Notes: a model not told the origin generated them from the sequence alone. A stretch of 64,000 nt of DNA from Trileptium ribeirensis (GCA_030248225.1 JASANE010027718.1:57237-121236), one strand, 5' to 3'; counted from the stretch's first letter, positions 25,256 to 40,300 are shown. Numbers and translations are program-made.

Positions 25256-25270
25256 TACATATTGTTTCAG
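25256..25270 (+). promoter_or_regulatory. 3' splice acceptor 30 bases before the NOB1 start codon
   Basis: TTACATATTGTTTCAG ends at 25270, followed by TTATAACC and then the ATG at 25301. Either NOB1 has an untranslated first exon upstream, or the site receives a spliced leader in trans, as happens in tunicates and several other animal groups. The sequence alone cannot decide. Confidence 0.4.
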
Positions 25271-25300
25271 TTATAACCTTCAAAATATATTTGTTACAAC

Positions 25301-25372
25301 ATGTCAGGCGATAACCTTATAAAATATTTAGTGGTTGATACGACCGCCTTTATAAACCATGCTAATCTACAG
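25301..25372 (+). CDS. NOB1: NOB1 exon 1
   Basis: 72 bp, 24 codons starting at ATG, ending CTACAG before GTTAGT. It carries the first PIN strand with Asp13 in VVDTTAF. No other in-frame ATG nearby would begin the domain correctly. Confidence 0.9.
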
Positions 25373-28300
25373 GTTAGTAGTTGTAATACATTATATATGT
25401 TTTAAATATTGTTCTCCCCAACTAGTCTAGTTCTGGCGGACCTCTGGCAATAAGGGGGGTTATCGGGGTCAAGCGTAACTCCCAGTTCGGGTGAGGGGAC
25501 GTTATCCGTAGGAGGCGGTCAAACATTTTATATATTGTATATTAGATTTATAAATTATACATCAATATAATAAAAATGTTTATATGTATATATGTGTCTT
25601 ATATCATTGAATTGGTTCACAAGCGCCAAAATTGTTGGACAGAGGCAAACGTTTTGGGGGTCACAATAACAAAAATCTTAAGGAGCAAACCTCAAGCAGT
25701 GCTAGGCGATCAATAGGGTTTAGCCGTAAGAGATTGATAGTCACTCCCTCCCAAATATAGCGAAATCTCGTGATATGAACTTTGAAGTGTTTGTTATCAA
25801 AACTTAGTGGAGATTGTGTGTTGCGGCGGTGAAAGCATTTAAATTTCGTCTGTGTATGTGATCGGTCATAACTCGGGAACAAGTTAACCGATTTTCCTGA
25901 TCTTGGGCTCATTCGAACCGGTATAGTCTATTTACTGTGTATATCCCCAAAGTTTTTGATTTGGGGTCTGGTTCCGGTAAAATGGGTCAAAATGTGAGTT
26001 TTTTGTCCCATTTTAGTACCCTTCATGGAAGCAAGGATATTTTTAACTCAACTTTCTAATTTTTTCTGGTTGTTTTATTTCATAGTAAAATTATAAATGC
26101 CGATGTGTATTTTTTGTTTTTCGATTAATGCTCCGTATTGGAGTTGTGGGGTTTGAGGTACGGGGATATGGCGCCCCATGGTTCCTCGACCCAAAATTCG
26201 AAATTTTTTTCTGTCGTTTTGGGGGCTGAAAAGTTTCACTTTTGGGTTTTCGGGCATGGGAAACTTATTGCCGGTGTTTATTTTGCTGCGTGACATATGG
26301 TTCCATGGGTACGCGGGTATGGCGTCCCAATGGTTCGGCGTCAAATGTCAAAATGAGGGTTTTACCCCATTTTAGTATATACCCTTCACGGAAGCAAGGA
26401 TATTTTTATCTCAAGTTTCGAATTTTTTTCTGGTTGGTTTTATTTCGTAGTAAAATTATAAATGCCGATGTGTATTTTTCGATTAAGGCTCCGGTTTTGG
26501 AGTTATGTGGTTTGAGGTACGGGGGTATGACGCCCCCATGGTTCCTCGATCCAAAATTCGAATTTTTTTCTGACGTTCTGGGCGGCTGAAAGGTTTCACT
26601 TGTGGGTTTTCAGACGTAGGAAATTCATTACCGGTGTTTATTTTGCTCTGCGACTCATAGTTCCATGGGTATGGGGACATAGCGCTCATGTGGTTCCTCG
26701 GCCCAAATTTCCCAATTTTATTGTGACGTCCTGGGAGGCTGAAAGCTAGCACTTGGGGGTATTCGGGCATGGGAATTGTCGGTGTTAGTTTTGTTTTAAC
26801 TTGCGCGGTATTGTGTAATATTCACATATATATAGCATATCAACGTATGCTGTCGAGAGCTGATTGGCTGTGCACGCAAAAGGCGTAGGTGTACCTATGC
26901 TTCACTACATTCTGCAATCTCGATATATAGAGCTACTAGTTTAATATATAATTTTTGTATTCTATAGCAGCGTAACGTAGTTGCATCGTTGTTTTTCTAC
27001 GATTATTTGGTTTATAGACTCCACGGAAACAGAATGTGGTCATATTTCCTGATACTTCCTTTGTCATCTATCTACATTCGCTAAACATTTCCCATAAGAT
27101 ATGAACTGTGTGCCCTGGTTTGAAATGTTTAAAACCATTTTTCGCCAAATTTTGCCAGTGGAATTAAAATGGTGGTGGTGCGGTTTCGTCGCTGGGTCTC
27201 TACATCTAAAAATTTTCAAAATTCAGCGATTTTCAATGTAAAGTGTTAACATTGTTAACAAAAGTCGTCAAATTCTGTCGAAGTAGACGTTATTGCGGCT
27301 AAATGATCATCAAAACTTATTGTCATTTTAATGTCTGAAACTCTGAAATCTAACTGTCTGAAATCAGAGATTTTCGTGGTTCGGGAGCAATGTTATATAT
27401 CCTATAATACGTAAAGTGATCCTAATATACGTACCCAAATTATTCCATGTTAGGCGTTTTTGATGGGTTTGGCTCAACCAAGCCATGTATTTTTCATGTG
27501 TTATAAAGTGACGAAAATCGGCTTAGCTGACAAGGTAGGAATTTGGCATAGCAATAATCAGCAGTAAGACTTTGCTTTTCCAATTTATAACAGATAACTA
27601 AACTTTACTATTAACTTCCTTGTTATACGCTATGTTAAGTATATTTTCAATGTAAGATAAAATTTACTAAGGAATTTATAGGGGTTTTACTAACCTAGTC
27701 CATGGTCATTTTAGCGACTGAATTGAATATTATTAGAAATATTTGTCATTAGCCTCATTTGAAAAATCTAATAATGTAGCAAAACGGTAACAACGGAGGT
27801 TTGATTTTCATAGCCTAATCCAGGGGTGATTTCAGCGACTGCATGCATGGTTAACATTTATTATGTATAAAAGTTGCCACATGTTAGGTTTACACAGGTG
27901 TTTTCCTATAAACTAGTCCACATTTTAGCTACTGCATTATTTTTAAAAACATTTTTTTCCAAAATACCTAGCATACAAACTAACCAAAGCATTTTTTCAA
28001 TATCCTGGCTGTCGTAATAATTTCCGCTTTATCACTACTATACGTAATAATATAACAATAAAAAGAGAATTTTTCCAATACAGCACTATAAGAAGCATTT
28101 CTCCGAGTGGTATATTTTTTATGGGTTTCTTTTTCCTTGGCCGCTAGGGGCATTTTTTCTAGTATTTATAACACAAAGGCTGTTGAATAGAACTGAGTCT
28201 AGAATGCGGTGCTCACCATCGAAATGTATATAGCGCCCTAAGAAAAAATATGTGGCTATGAACATTTAAACGTTAAAAGTCGTCTGACCTTAATGCTCAT

Positions 28301-31300
28301 AGCTGAGTTCGCCAAAGTGGGTACATAGCATTTATAACACAAAGGGTGTTGAATAGAACTGAGTCTAGAATGCGGTGCTCACCATCGAAATGTATATAGC
28401 GCCCTAAGAAAAAATATGTGGCTATGAACATTTAAACGTTAAAAGTCGTCTGACCTTAATGCTCATAGCTGAGTTCGCCAAAGTGGGTACATAGCATTTA
28501 TAACACAAAGGGTGTTGAATAGAACTGAGTCTAGAATGCGATGCTCACCATCGAAATGTATATAGCGCCCTAAGAAAAAATATGTGGCTATGAACATTTA
28601 AACGTTAAAAGTCGTCTGACCTTAATGCTCATAGCTGAGTTCGCCAAAGTGGGTACATAGCATTTATAACACAAAGGGTGTTGAATAGAACTGAGTCTAG
28701 AATGCGGTGCTCACCATCGAAATGCATATAGCGCCCCAAGAACAAATATGTGGCTATGAACATTTAAACGTTAAAAGTCGTCTGACCTTAATGCTCATAG
28801 CTGAGTTCGCCAAAGTGGGTACAAAAACGAGTCCGCTCCGATTGAAGCCACCTGGCAAAATTTTGGCTCCCCTTGATGAAATTTTCTGCTCCCCCACACT
28901 TAAAACACACCCTCAGTTGACATAGAAAGTTGAAAAAAATTTTACCAATTCTCTTTTCTAGAACTTTAAAGTTTGATTAATCTGTGTAAAGAAATTGGTT
29001 AAAATGTTGTTTTTAGTCTCAATCGAGACGTTTTCAACCGCTTCCGAGGTCATTTGTTAACCCTTTGAATGTTTTTCGCGAAATCAATAAATTTTGAAAA
29101 TAATTTAAATTTTTAAAGCAGTGGGCCCCGGTTTAACCCAGGTGTACCCCTGTTTACGACGGATAGCAAAATCTGACGCCTTCCAGTTCCGAAGCAGGGG
29201 ACACAGGGTTTACGACCCCCTGGCAAAATTTTCGGCGAATGGAGAAGCCGGCATAGGTGTGTACCATCATCAATGAACTACGTATATAATGTCTTTCCAA
29301 ACATTACAGGTATTTGGTGAACATATCATTACTGTTCCGGAAATAGTTGAAGAAATTCGTGATAAGAAAGCCAGGGACCGGTTAAAGATTCTTCCATATG
29401 AATTACAGTTGGTCAGTCCTACTCAGGATTCCTTGCGTACCGGTTAGTTCTTCGTTATTTGACGCTTTTGTTTAATTGCAAAGCTGAAATTTTATAGTCT
29501 GTGTTTAGAGACCATATAAGTAAGCATAAAACTTTAAAAGCGTCTATATCTAATAACTACTACTAAAGATAATCGTTAACACCTTGTTTCTGTTTTAGAC
29601 CAATATTGTTTATTATTCACACCAGTATGGCGCAGTCGCTCTACCCCGCTGCACCAAGAAGGTATGCTGGCTGGTCCTATTCGACAACATTTTTTCTTTT
29701 GGGTGTTCTCCAGCAACGAGTATATACAGCAAGCCTCGGATGCTTAGCTAGCTGAAAAACTTTTTCAATAGCAAGCGCCTGGAACCCGAAATGTTGTCAT
29801 TTTGGAGTGTAAATCGATCTAAGTTAATTTTAGTACTAACTTTAGCAGAAAATCACAATTCGCTGTTGCTATTTGTCTAAGGGGGTGAACGTATACATAT
29901 TTGTGGGGCACCATGTCATTAGGTGTTAATATTATTGGTTTAGGTAGGTATGTTAACTGTTATTAATACGTACCTTCTGTCCATGGAAGTACTGTAGCAT
30001 CGTATTGGGCAATATTGCACATCAATATCCGTGGAGGGATTGTCGGAACCAACTTGATGGTTCAGCGAGGCGTCCTGCAATATAATGATCATGAGAGATT
30101 CACTGAACATGCACAACATGAAGGTACTATGGAGTCGAGATTTAAAATAAGACCCTGATGGAGCGGAGACGACCTATAGTCGGCGATTATTCCATGTAGT
30201 GATATTTCGTCACCTGAAGCTACATCTTCTGCTATTGTATTTTGTGACAACTTTAATAACACAAATTATAAATCGTGTTTTCGAAGTCTCAGATCGTGCG
30301 TCATATTAAATATGGTAGTTTTATTCATGTCGACAACGGTATGCGTGATTTTGTAAAGAAGTATAAGGTCTGTCCGCAGTCTTCTAGTATACAGCTGTTG
30401 TAAACCAAGTCGATTTAAACCTTTATCTTACCTTAAAAACCGTCTGTGAACAGTAAACAGGTACTTATATCTTGTTACCAGGAAGTAACCGGAATTTCGG
30501 TTCCGGCGAAAATCGTGTTCCGGTTGCGGTTCCGGCAAAGGGCAAAAACCATACCGGAACCGGAATTCCGGTTTAAAAAGTTTGTTTGAAATTTTCCACG
30601 TTTTTTGCTTCATCTGTGATACAAACATATGTAATATATATATTACACAATGATCAAGCTCCAATACAACCAAGCAAAAGAAAAGATTAACTAAGCAATT
30701 TGCCGTTTGAAACGTAAGTAGGGTACATAATTTCAGTAGGAATTTTTCATAACTTGCAGGAGTTTGTTAGATCAAAGCCAGGTCGATGCTTGTAGCAGCT
30801 ATTTTACACATCCAGAGGTCTGTGGGATACGTTTGAATTAAACCGGTCCAACTCGGTAACAGAATATGGCTTACGCAGAAGTACTTAGGGTATGCTTGGC
30901 TAACAAAAATTGCGTCAAGCACCCGCCAGTGCGCTTGTAAACTTGGTAAATCAATCTAAATTGAAGTAAACTAACGTTATCTGCAACGCAGCTAGAAACT
31001 ACTTTCTTGGCTAAGAACTGTATTTATTGAAACTGTGCGAGCACACAGTGTGTCTCATTTGTAGCATTCTGATTAGAAAGTTATCATCATTATCATCTAA
31101 CTTACGGGCACTGTTTGTCCAACGCTAGCCTAAACAGTGTACCTGATCAGAAAATTACTATCTATTATTTTCTCTTAGAATCATATAAACTAATAATTTC
31201 AAGTTTCCTACAGAAGAACATGTAACAAACGTATGTGTAGTAAAGGAAGGCGACTGGAGACAGAGCGAAAGTGTGTATTCTATGCTCCAAGCTTTGTAAG

Positions 31301-34300
31301 CACATTCGATTTGACGCAGTATACGCAATGGTGTATAGTGGAGGACATTTTTTGCTCTGAATGTCCAAAAACCGACATATTTGATCAATAACTAAACATT
31401 ATTAGCCTCCTCAGTCTCTTTAAAGTTTCAGAAAGGCAATTAATACCATCGCAATACATTAAGTTTAATGTAAAAGTTATTTTTAATGCATTTTAAATCC
31501 ACTATACCTTCATTTCTTCCATCGTCTATTTTACTATATATAAATTTCGAAGACCAGGTTCCGGTTCCGGATCCGGTTTAAATGGACGGTTCCGGTTCCG
31601 GTAAATTTAGGTTCCGGTTATTCCCTGCTTGTTACATATGGGGTGACCAAACACTTGAGGCGTATTAATGACTTAAGCAAAAAGTTAAACGTCGCTATAT
31701 TAATTTTGCAGAAAGATCCCATTAACATGAAAACAGTATTATTAGCAAATTTAGTTTTCTCGGGAGGAACACATAAACCCATAATTCTCGAGACAGAACC
31801 CATATATTATAATATTTTTATTATACTGAGGGAAACATGTGTTTTTGGCTCAGTGTTTACGTATTGTTTGAGGTAGAAGGTTTTAGTTGTGTTGACTTGA
31901 AAGTTCACATCCAGAGGGTTCGTTTGATGTAAAATTTGACCACATTATATGTGATGACAATTTTGCGATCCTCTAAACCCCTTAAACGAAATTGTTCATG
32001 GTATTTCCATTTTTTATTTTTTCAGCACTAAGTAACGCAGAATTGGTAGTTATGATGGATCTGATGTAGTATTCCAGGCTCATAATATAATAAAATTAAG
32101 ATACGTTTTTATTTTTTCGATATATTTACCCTACTCTGAATGGGCGTACTGGCCCCATAAGGGGTTTTAAAAATATTTTATATTCGGCTTAGCAAAAACA
32201 TATTTCGCATCAGAAGATTTAATTTTGATCGTTCCGTCCTTAGGGAGACTGCAGGTTTTTTTAATTTTCCTTCGTAGGTTTTTCAACCGTTATGTTATGC
32301 TCTTCCCCGATAATGGTTTTCCTTCACGACATTATTTCAGCTGTGCCCTATTTACCGACATTGATTAATATATTAGATGCATAAATTTGATAATATTTTC
32401 ATGTTATAGGTCCCGTTATGGGATTACCGACATTGATTAATATACTAGATGCATAAATTTGATAATATTTTCATGTTATAGGTCCCGTTATGGGTCCCTT
32501 ATTTAAAAAAACTTTCCCTGATAACTTCGTTAATTAGCTGTGGCCGTCGGAAAATGGAACCAAAATTAAAAAAAAATTCTTAACTGTATTCTCAGAGGTT
32601 GCCTCGGGCGATTTGTCGGAATTTTTTAGTCTGTTTTCGTCATTTTTGGTCTTTCGGTCGTACAATTTGGAACGTAATTTTTTCTAAGCTAAATATCTAA
32701 AATCCGTCACATAATTTTTTAAACATGTGTCAGTTTATGTATATGTCATATTTCAGGTTTGTGTCTTCTAAAATGTTTTTGGAATTTCGTTTTTTTGTGA
32801 TAGAATTTTTCTCTAATATATGGAAATGCTCAATCATGGTTATTAGTAATATTTTCGGCCCTATAATACGAACCATTTATGCATTCTAGCGCATCTTGTT
32901 AGGATTAGTGCGTTCGGATGACGTTATAGACATCGCTGATTTAGATATTTTGCCTATTTGAAGCCTAAAATAGATAATATCTATGATTTTAATTTCCTAG
33001 CAGCAATTTTATGTATCTATTTTATGTCATGCAAAGCAATCCAGATAGGTAAAAATGGTTATTTTGTTGAAAAATATGTGTATTTGGGCAACGTTATAGA
33101 CGTCACTGATTATGAAATATTACCAACTTGAGGTCAAACTTAGCCAATATATGTGATTTTGATCTTCTGACAGCAGTTGTTATGCATTTATGCCACCAAA
33201 GCAATCCAGATAGACTTGCAATTATTATCTTGTAGGTCCATTTATTCATCTTGACAACTATATTGGTTTTTGTTTTTAGATGTCGAGTGGGTTTTACATG
33301 TAGTTTGTATTTAGTATGTATGCTGGATCTATAGATTTTAACTGATCTATGTCTCCTTTTAGTCACTGAAGTATCCAAAAAGACTGGTGACTATGCTAGT
33401 TTATCGGCAAATGATTTAAAGCTAGCTGCGTTAGTATATCAGTTGGAGGTTGAAAAGAACGGCCCAGATCAGCTATGCCTGTCACCGAAACTTCAGGTAT
33501 GAAAAGTAAAGTTAACTGTGATGAAATTTCTCAGTAAGATTGTTAATTATAATAACATTACTCGGATGATCAGATATTGGATTTAGAAACGCTATATTTT
33601 TTAACTGGATTTATTTTCAAAGCACTTGAGCTGATTTGATCTTAGTACATCATTTAGTAACAAGCAATTGAAATGGTTAATAACAATGCTACGAGCAATA
33701 GGTAGGATATACTTTGTGATGTACCAGATATTTTTGCAAAAAGTCAGACTATTCGGTTATAAGCTTTAATATTCCAACATGCTGATTATTGACTATTGAT
33801 GTATTTTACTCGATACGGCTCACCATATCAAGTAAAATTATAGGATATGATATCAGATTATTCGGATATGCTATACCATGTCCTAAAATTAGTAAATATT
33901 TCTTTTAAATTTAGACTTTAACATTCACTATTGCAACTTATCAGACATTGACATTCACTATTGCAGCCCTGATTTAATGTTTTTAGGATATGAGATATAA
34001 ACAAACAAGGTCATTTTTGATTATATACTTTTGTACTCATATTTCCGATGTAACTTCACTAAGTCATGGATTAAGACTTTTAATGAATAAATTCATAGTA
34101 GGCACTATTTCATTTAATAGTCAACATTAATTATTCATTATAAAGTCTAAATTTGCTGTATTTTGGGTATAATGAAGATCCTGAGAGACTGGCAGAGAGC
34201 CACTTCAATACATTTAGACGCCAAAAATGTGCGAATCTGGCACAATGTTACTAAATAGCGCCAACTTGCAGATATAGTCCAAGCAGCCATGGTGTACAAT

Positions 34301-37300
34301 TACCTTAATTCGACCGAGGAATAGACATTTTGGATCATTTAAAGTTGATTATTTGTATCTATAAATTTTTGATGAAAATATGTAACCTCAAGTATATGTA
34401 TGGCACCATTTCCTAAATCTAGCTAGTCCCAGAATTATAAAGAAATGTAATAAAGAGTTTTGTTGAAACAACGACATATTCCTCAAAACTTGTCGTGACA
34501 GACTGAATTTTTTCATAGCTTAAAACAAAAAGATATCTTAACTCACAAGTGCGGAAATTGCTAAACGGCTAAAATATGGTCAAAACGATCAAATGCATAA
34601 TATAACATGTTGAGATGAATGTCACATATTACCATATCGCTATAGGGATGTGTATTTAATAGTAGTCTACAAGCTATGTTAATATCGGTAGCCTCTAATC
34701 AAAGGATCATGGCTTCTTTTACAGAAGCTATTTAAATTTTGCAACTGATTACGGTGTTCAATATTAAGATATCTCGATATGGCGGAGAAATGTATTGTAA
34801 TACGAAATCCTATATGAATATTAAAACCTGCAATACTAGTAACTCACAACGAGAGGGGAAACTGAGCGGATATGGCTACTCTGGGTCTAGTGACCATTTC
34901 ATCGTTCTAAATTTTGCTCCCGGACTCTCTTTGAAGTTCCACGACATCAATTATACATCAGCACTACTTCAGTGGCAACGCTATGGTCATTTTAGTCATA
35001 ATCAAAACCGAAAATTTGGTCTTCCAATGATCAAAAAGACAAAATAACATTTGAAATTTGTAAATCACAATAATTATTAAAAATATATCTTGTAGATTGA
35101 TTTTTACGTTGTAGGGCCCAAACAGTGGCTTTATTTAATGTATGCCATGCTAATAAAATTGCGGTTATGGTATTCAACAAACCAGGAAATTTACGGACAC
35201 ATTCATACATATATAATATATCACACTTACATATACATACATCTATATTGAAAAAATGACAAAATTTGATTATTTTTGGTGCAGAAACTTACCTTATTTT
35301 GGTCCGGCACCGTCCCGCAGAGGTAATAATGTGGGTTTAAGATAATGAAGTCAACTTGTTTAACGCATTAGATAACCATATAATCCTATCATTCACTTGC
35401 AGCAAGCTAAATTTTTGTGGCTGTAAGTGGTTAAAATTAGTCTCCAATTTGCATCGGTTTTGTGAAACTTTAAGTAGTAAATCATAGGAGATGCGCAAAC
35501 ACACTTTTTGTGTTTGGTATACTTTTGCTAATTTGATGCCCGAAACAGAGATTCATCCATCTATCTAACCTACGTGGCGCGAATTCACTGTCGTTGTTTA
35601 AAAGTAATGCTAGTAAAATGATTGCTTTGTTTATCTCTTGATTGAGATACATTTTAGATAATCAAATTTGAAAACGTATTATGGTGAAACCTAGGTTATG
35701 GTCAGGCACGGCCGTTAGACCATCCTACCAGCGCATCATGGGGCTTACGGACGGTATTTTTTTACGGATAGTAGTGTACGGCTTCAGTGTGTATTGTAAT
35801 TTTATTTTTGGCTGATTCCTAGCGTAGCCTCCCAGACCTCCAGGAAATTTTACAGATGGCCGCAACTATCACCGTTTTAGTAATACATAGCAAAACATAA
35901 ATATGGATCAGAGCAAAAACGCGTTAAGTTGGAACTTTTTTGCATGAAGCTAGCATCATCACCCCCACTATGTCATTATGCACTATTTATGTACTGCAAA
36001 ATTACGTTCGAGTTCGTATTTGATATTTTTTGTTTTCATTATTTTGTGGAATTTGGCATATCATAGTTTTACGTTGGCAAAATCGAATTTAGCATTATTC
36101 CAGGTGACCCCAGCTCTACTTGGTGCCAGTGGATCGCTTGCATCAGGCGCTTTTGAAACATTTTGAGAAAGCCAGCATGTTGTACACCGAAACGGGTAAT
36201 ACCTACGCTAATGCCATTCCTTAAGAATTCTAAATCAAATCGATTATGCATCCAATTAAATTTTTGCCCAGTACAGAAGGTTTAATTGTTTAACTACGTT
36301 TAAGCTTACCCTGGGATTGTGGTTATTTTAGGAAACGCTTACTAACTCCAACAAGCACAGTATCAAAGCGACAGAAATGGCAGGATTTTATTTGCCTAAA
36401 GTGGTTAGTTTCAACAACAGCGGAAAACAATAAAGAAAATTTTTTCATTGAGTAACAGTAGTAGTTGATTGTAAACTCTGCTACAAACGATTTGTTGTCC
36501 ACGCCAGTTTTGCAAACCAAGTTAAGGCTACGTGACTGTATATGGTATGGTATGTATATGGTAGCAAAGTTGAATATAATTTTATGGCATTCAGTACTGT
36601 TTGTAATCGTTTGAAACAGTTTACCATCACTGTTTCGCATTTGTACATTACAATCCGTGTATGGTTCATGGTAAAAATGAAGACCCAACTAGAAATTTTG
36701 AAATCACTTATTCATTTTGAAATTATAAAAATAGTAATTTTTTTTGTTACAGTGTTATTTATTAATAATTTTTAAATATCGTATGCCTTCGCACTTTGCC
36801 GAAGTTAATTAAATATTGTAATATGAAAATGACACATCCTATACGCTTAACAAGAAATAATCATCAAGTCTTATCAAACTGTTGAGGGCAGGATTTCGTA
36901 CGGGATATCTTGCAAACGCTCCGTAATGTTATATGTTTAAGAGTCAAGTTGTAACACCGGCGTTAGTCCAGTGCCAATACTGGTATTAGAAGCTACATTT
37001 AACTATCGCAATGTTCCAGACCCAGTTTTATACTCTTGCAATGTGAGAGTTTTCATATGTCTTTTTGTTTTGTTTTCTAAACCCCGCGTATTTAACTTAT
37101 TTGTTTTAGCACTATCGTCTTATTGCTTTTTCGTCATCGAAAGATGCTTGAACAGTGTGTGTTGAGTGTTTTATGATCAGCGCGAAATAAAAATCATTGA
37201 ATAATTATAATTCTTTTAGTTACACGGCTGTGGCGAAGTAATACCTGCCTGTTATAGGCAAGAGTCTGTAGGTTATTGAGATTTTGTCCTGTTATAACTA

Positions 37301-40300
37301 GTGATTGTTTCAATCAACTTTGTAAACTTTTCTGCGTTGATTGGACAGATTTTTGGAGGTTTGGAAAATAAGCTTCTGATTTTAGTTGAAGCCGGCCGAA
37401 AGTGGTTCTCATATTAGCGGTACTGTCACAGAAGAACATCCTGAAGTTGATGCTACACGCGCATACGAATTCAATGCGCAATCATGTCTTCAGGAAGGTA
37501 TGTGTAACTGGAATAAGCCACACTATTAACGATTTAGCTTCTATGAATGTAAAATGTTTCACGAAGGAACAGTAGTTAAAAAATCGCAAAATTATACGTT
37601 TATGATGCGCACAAAAGTGGATTATAGCTCAAGTCGCATTGTGATACTTTGCTGAAGGTCAATGTTTTTAAAGTCTAGTAGAAATTGAAGTATGCTAACT
37701 GTTGATCTCCCAGATGTCTTGCGTTGACAACTGTATTTAAACACTTAGCTGTGGCATACCATGTGTATTGGAGTACTAGGCCTTTGTGCCGTGCAGCGGA
37801 ACCGAGTACCTGACTCGCTAAGTATCTTAATATCTACGGCAATTCTCACCCGATCGCTTCGCTGCAATTTCCTCAGGTTAGCAGACACTGATTGATGTGG
37901 CATCAGCAAAACCATTAGATAGCACCCACTTTTCGGGCTCACAGATCTGGTTAAAGCTGTACCAAGATTCCAAGACACTTAACGTTCTGCAAGTTAGTGT
38001 AGGTTTTAGCTAACAATACGTAAGACTTTTGTCATCATCTTTTTAGATTAATATTGGTGTAGTGCATTATGTAAGCAAGCGATAGTCACCTGCATTTCAG
38101 CCTCAGAATCCTCCAGATCCCACAATTGGAATCCACGGTGCATATGCTCAACGTCAAGAGCTACAACTTTATTGTGTTACACTTTTTGTCGTAGTTGCTG
38201 TTTCTAGTTATAAGCTAAAGTTTAAAAAATCCAAAGCAATATTTTCAGATTTTTGATTGGTGAGATTTGTTAGCCAAGAACGATAGGCTTACAGGACTAT
38301 TCAACTGTTAAACCTGTATTTTTTATCGTTTTAAACTGACATTGACATGCCGTTGCCCTTACGTAACGATTAAAAATACTTTTCGGTCGATGTAAACCTC
38401 AAGGGCGTTGCGTTATTTCTACTTAGAAAAAGAAACAGCTTAAAGCACGAGCTAAAGATTAGGTCTCATATAAGGACCTAAGCTTAGGCTAAGGTTTCAT
38501 TTAGTATATGTCTTTGGCTTAGCATATATCGAGAGCTGCAGTGGCATGTATTAATTACACCTTAGCACCTTGTGGTTGCTTTGGACAGATGAAAGGGTTT
38601 ATTAGTGTAAAACCAACAATCGTATTTACGTGGTATGCATCCAGTACTTCATACCGTATAGAATTACATGGTAAAATTGATGTTTGAAATTCTTTTTCTG
38701 AAAATGTTTGATTGTCAAATTTCAAAAATTTTCGCCATTTTGATATTTAGATGAATAGTTGGAAACCATGATTCTGTTTCTTTGACATGTGCTGAAAATG
38801 TATCATACTCGATTACCGATGTATTGTTGTTTTTGAAGCGTTGACTAGGCTAATGAAGCTAAGTATTATGAATTTTGACATAGCCATTGAGTAGCGTTAT
38901 CTGTTCCGCTTCTTCACACACCGGGAGTTACTAGTTATATCTTCATTAAAGTTTAGTACATAGGTCGTAATAGTTACACATATTGTAATTGTTATTGTGT
39001 ACTACTATGCAATCTATGATTGCAATTATTATTGCATTTATGATAACGTATGTTCTTGTGTTAGAATTATCAGTCTTGTCATGATGAATGTGTATAGTGT
39101 AATCTTCTATAAGAGTTACATAGATATAAGCAATGGCATATTGCATTCGTGGTAACGAAATATTGTTAAAATTCTGTCGAACGAATGCTATTTTATTTAT
39201 TTGGAAGCGGATGTATAAAACATATTGTGTGGCTCGTTGATTAAAATTCGAACAATGCATAGTATATTTTTGCTTTATCTAGAACCTAACGTGGTGAATG
39301 AATCGTGGTCGGAAACCAAGACAGAGGACGATAAAAAACATCCCAGTCTTTTTGATGACGACGAAACGGATAACCAGGATGCCTGTTTTGATGACAGCTA
39401 CAGTAGTGGCTGCAGTTGCAGCAATAGTGGAAGCGATGACGAGGCGGACGAAAACAGTGATACCGGATGGATCACAAAAGACAACTTGTCGGAGAATATT
39501 AGAAAGATGGGCGGAAACGAAACTGCACTCGAGCAGAAACTAGCCGTCGCCTGCTTAACATCTGATTTTGCTTTACAAGTCTGTCAATCAATGTTTTGCA
39601 TTAAAGTCCAATAAATGTGAATGTAAACCCAATAGATTTGTGCTCATGTTTATGACCACATCACCGCTGTAGTGAGATGGACAAAATTGCTGATTCACAG
39701 AATAATGCGCCCATCTAGACGAAAATTTTTGTTACATACGACATGTCGTACGTAGCTGTGTTACATACGACATGTTGTATGTAACCAGTGTTACATACGA
39801 CATGTCGTATGTAACCAGTGTTACATACGACATGTCGTATGTAGCACTGGTACACTGAACTCTACGAAATGAACCTAATACTGCCAGCATACTTTAACTG
39901 GTTAAAGAGATATCTACGATCGTTTTTCTCGTACTTTCAATCCAATGGGTCTTTTTAAAAACTTGTTTGATAGTGGTGCCCCTCCAGTTTGATATTGGTG
40001 TACCTCTCTAGTTTGTTATTGGTGCCCCCTCCAGTTTGATAGTGGTGTCCTCCTCCAGCTTGATATTGGTACCTCCTTCAGCTTGATATTGGTGCCCCCT
40101 CCTGTTTGATATTGGTGCCCCCCTCCCTGCTTTATACTGGCGTCCCCCTTCCAGTTTCATATTGGTGCCACCGTCCAGTTTGCTATTTGTATCCCTCCAG
40201 TGTGGTATTGGTGCCTCCTCCAGTTTGATATTGGTGCCCTCTCCAGTTTGATATTGGCATCCCCTTCCTATTTGATATTGGTGCCCTACTCCAGTTTCAT

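Larger units (their letters stand above)
25373..29309 (+). other. NOB1 intron 1
   Basis: 3.9 kb, mostly repeats: a dispersed repeat at 25655-26990 and a 166-bp tandem array at 28163-28826 (separate entries). No coding exon between them was recognised. Confidence 0.8.

Noticed and set aside
39225..39614. Single-exon ORF of 129 codons as a separate gene
   Set aside because: Its middle is NOB1 exon 5; the start lies in intron 4 and the last residues in intron 5.
39731..39850. CRISPR-like array
   Set aside because: Only four units, the linkers are the same sequence each time, and the DNA is a eukaryotic intron.
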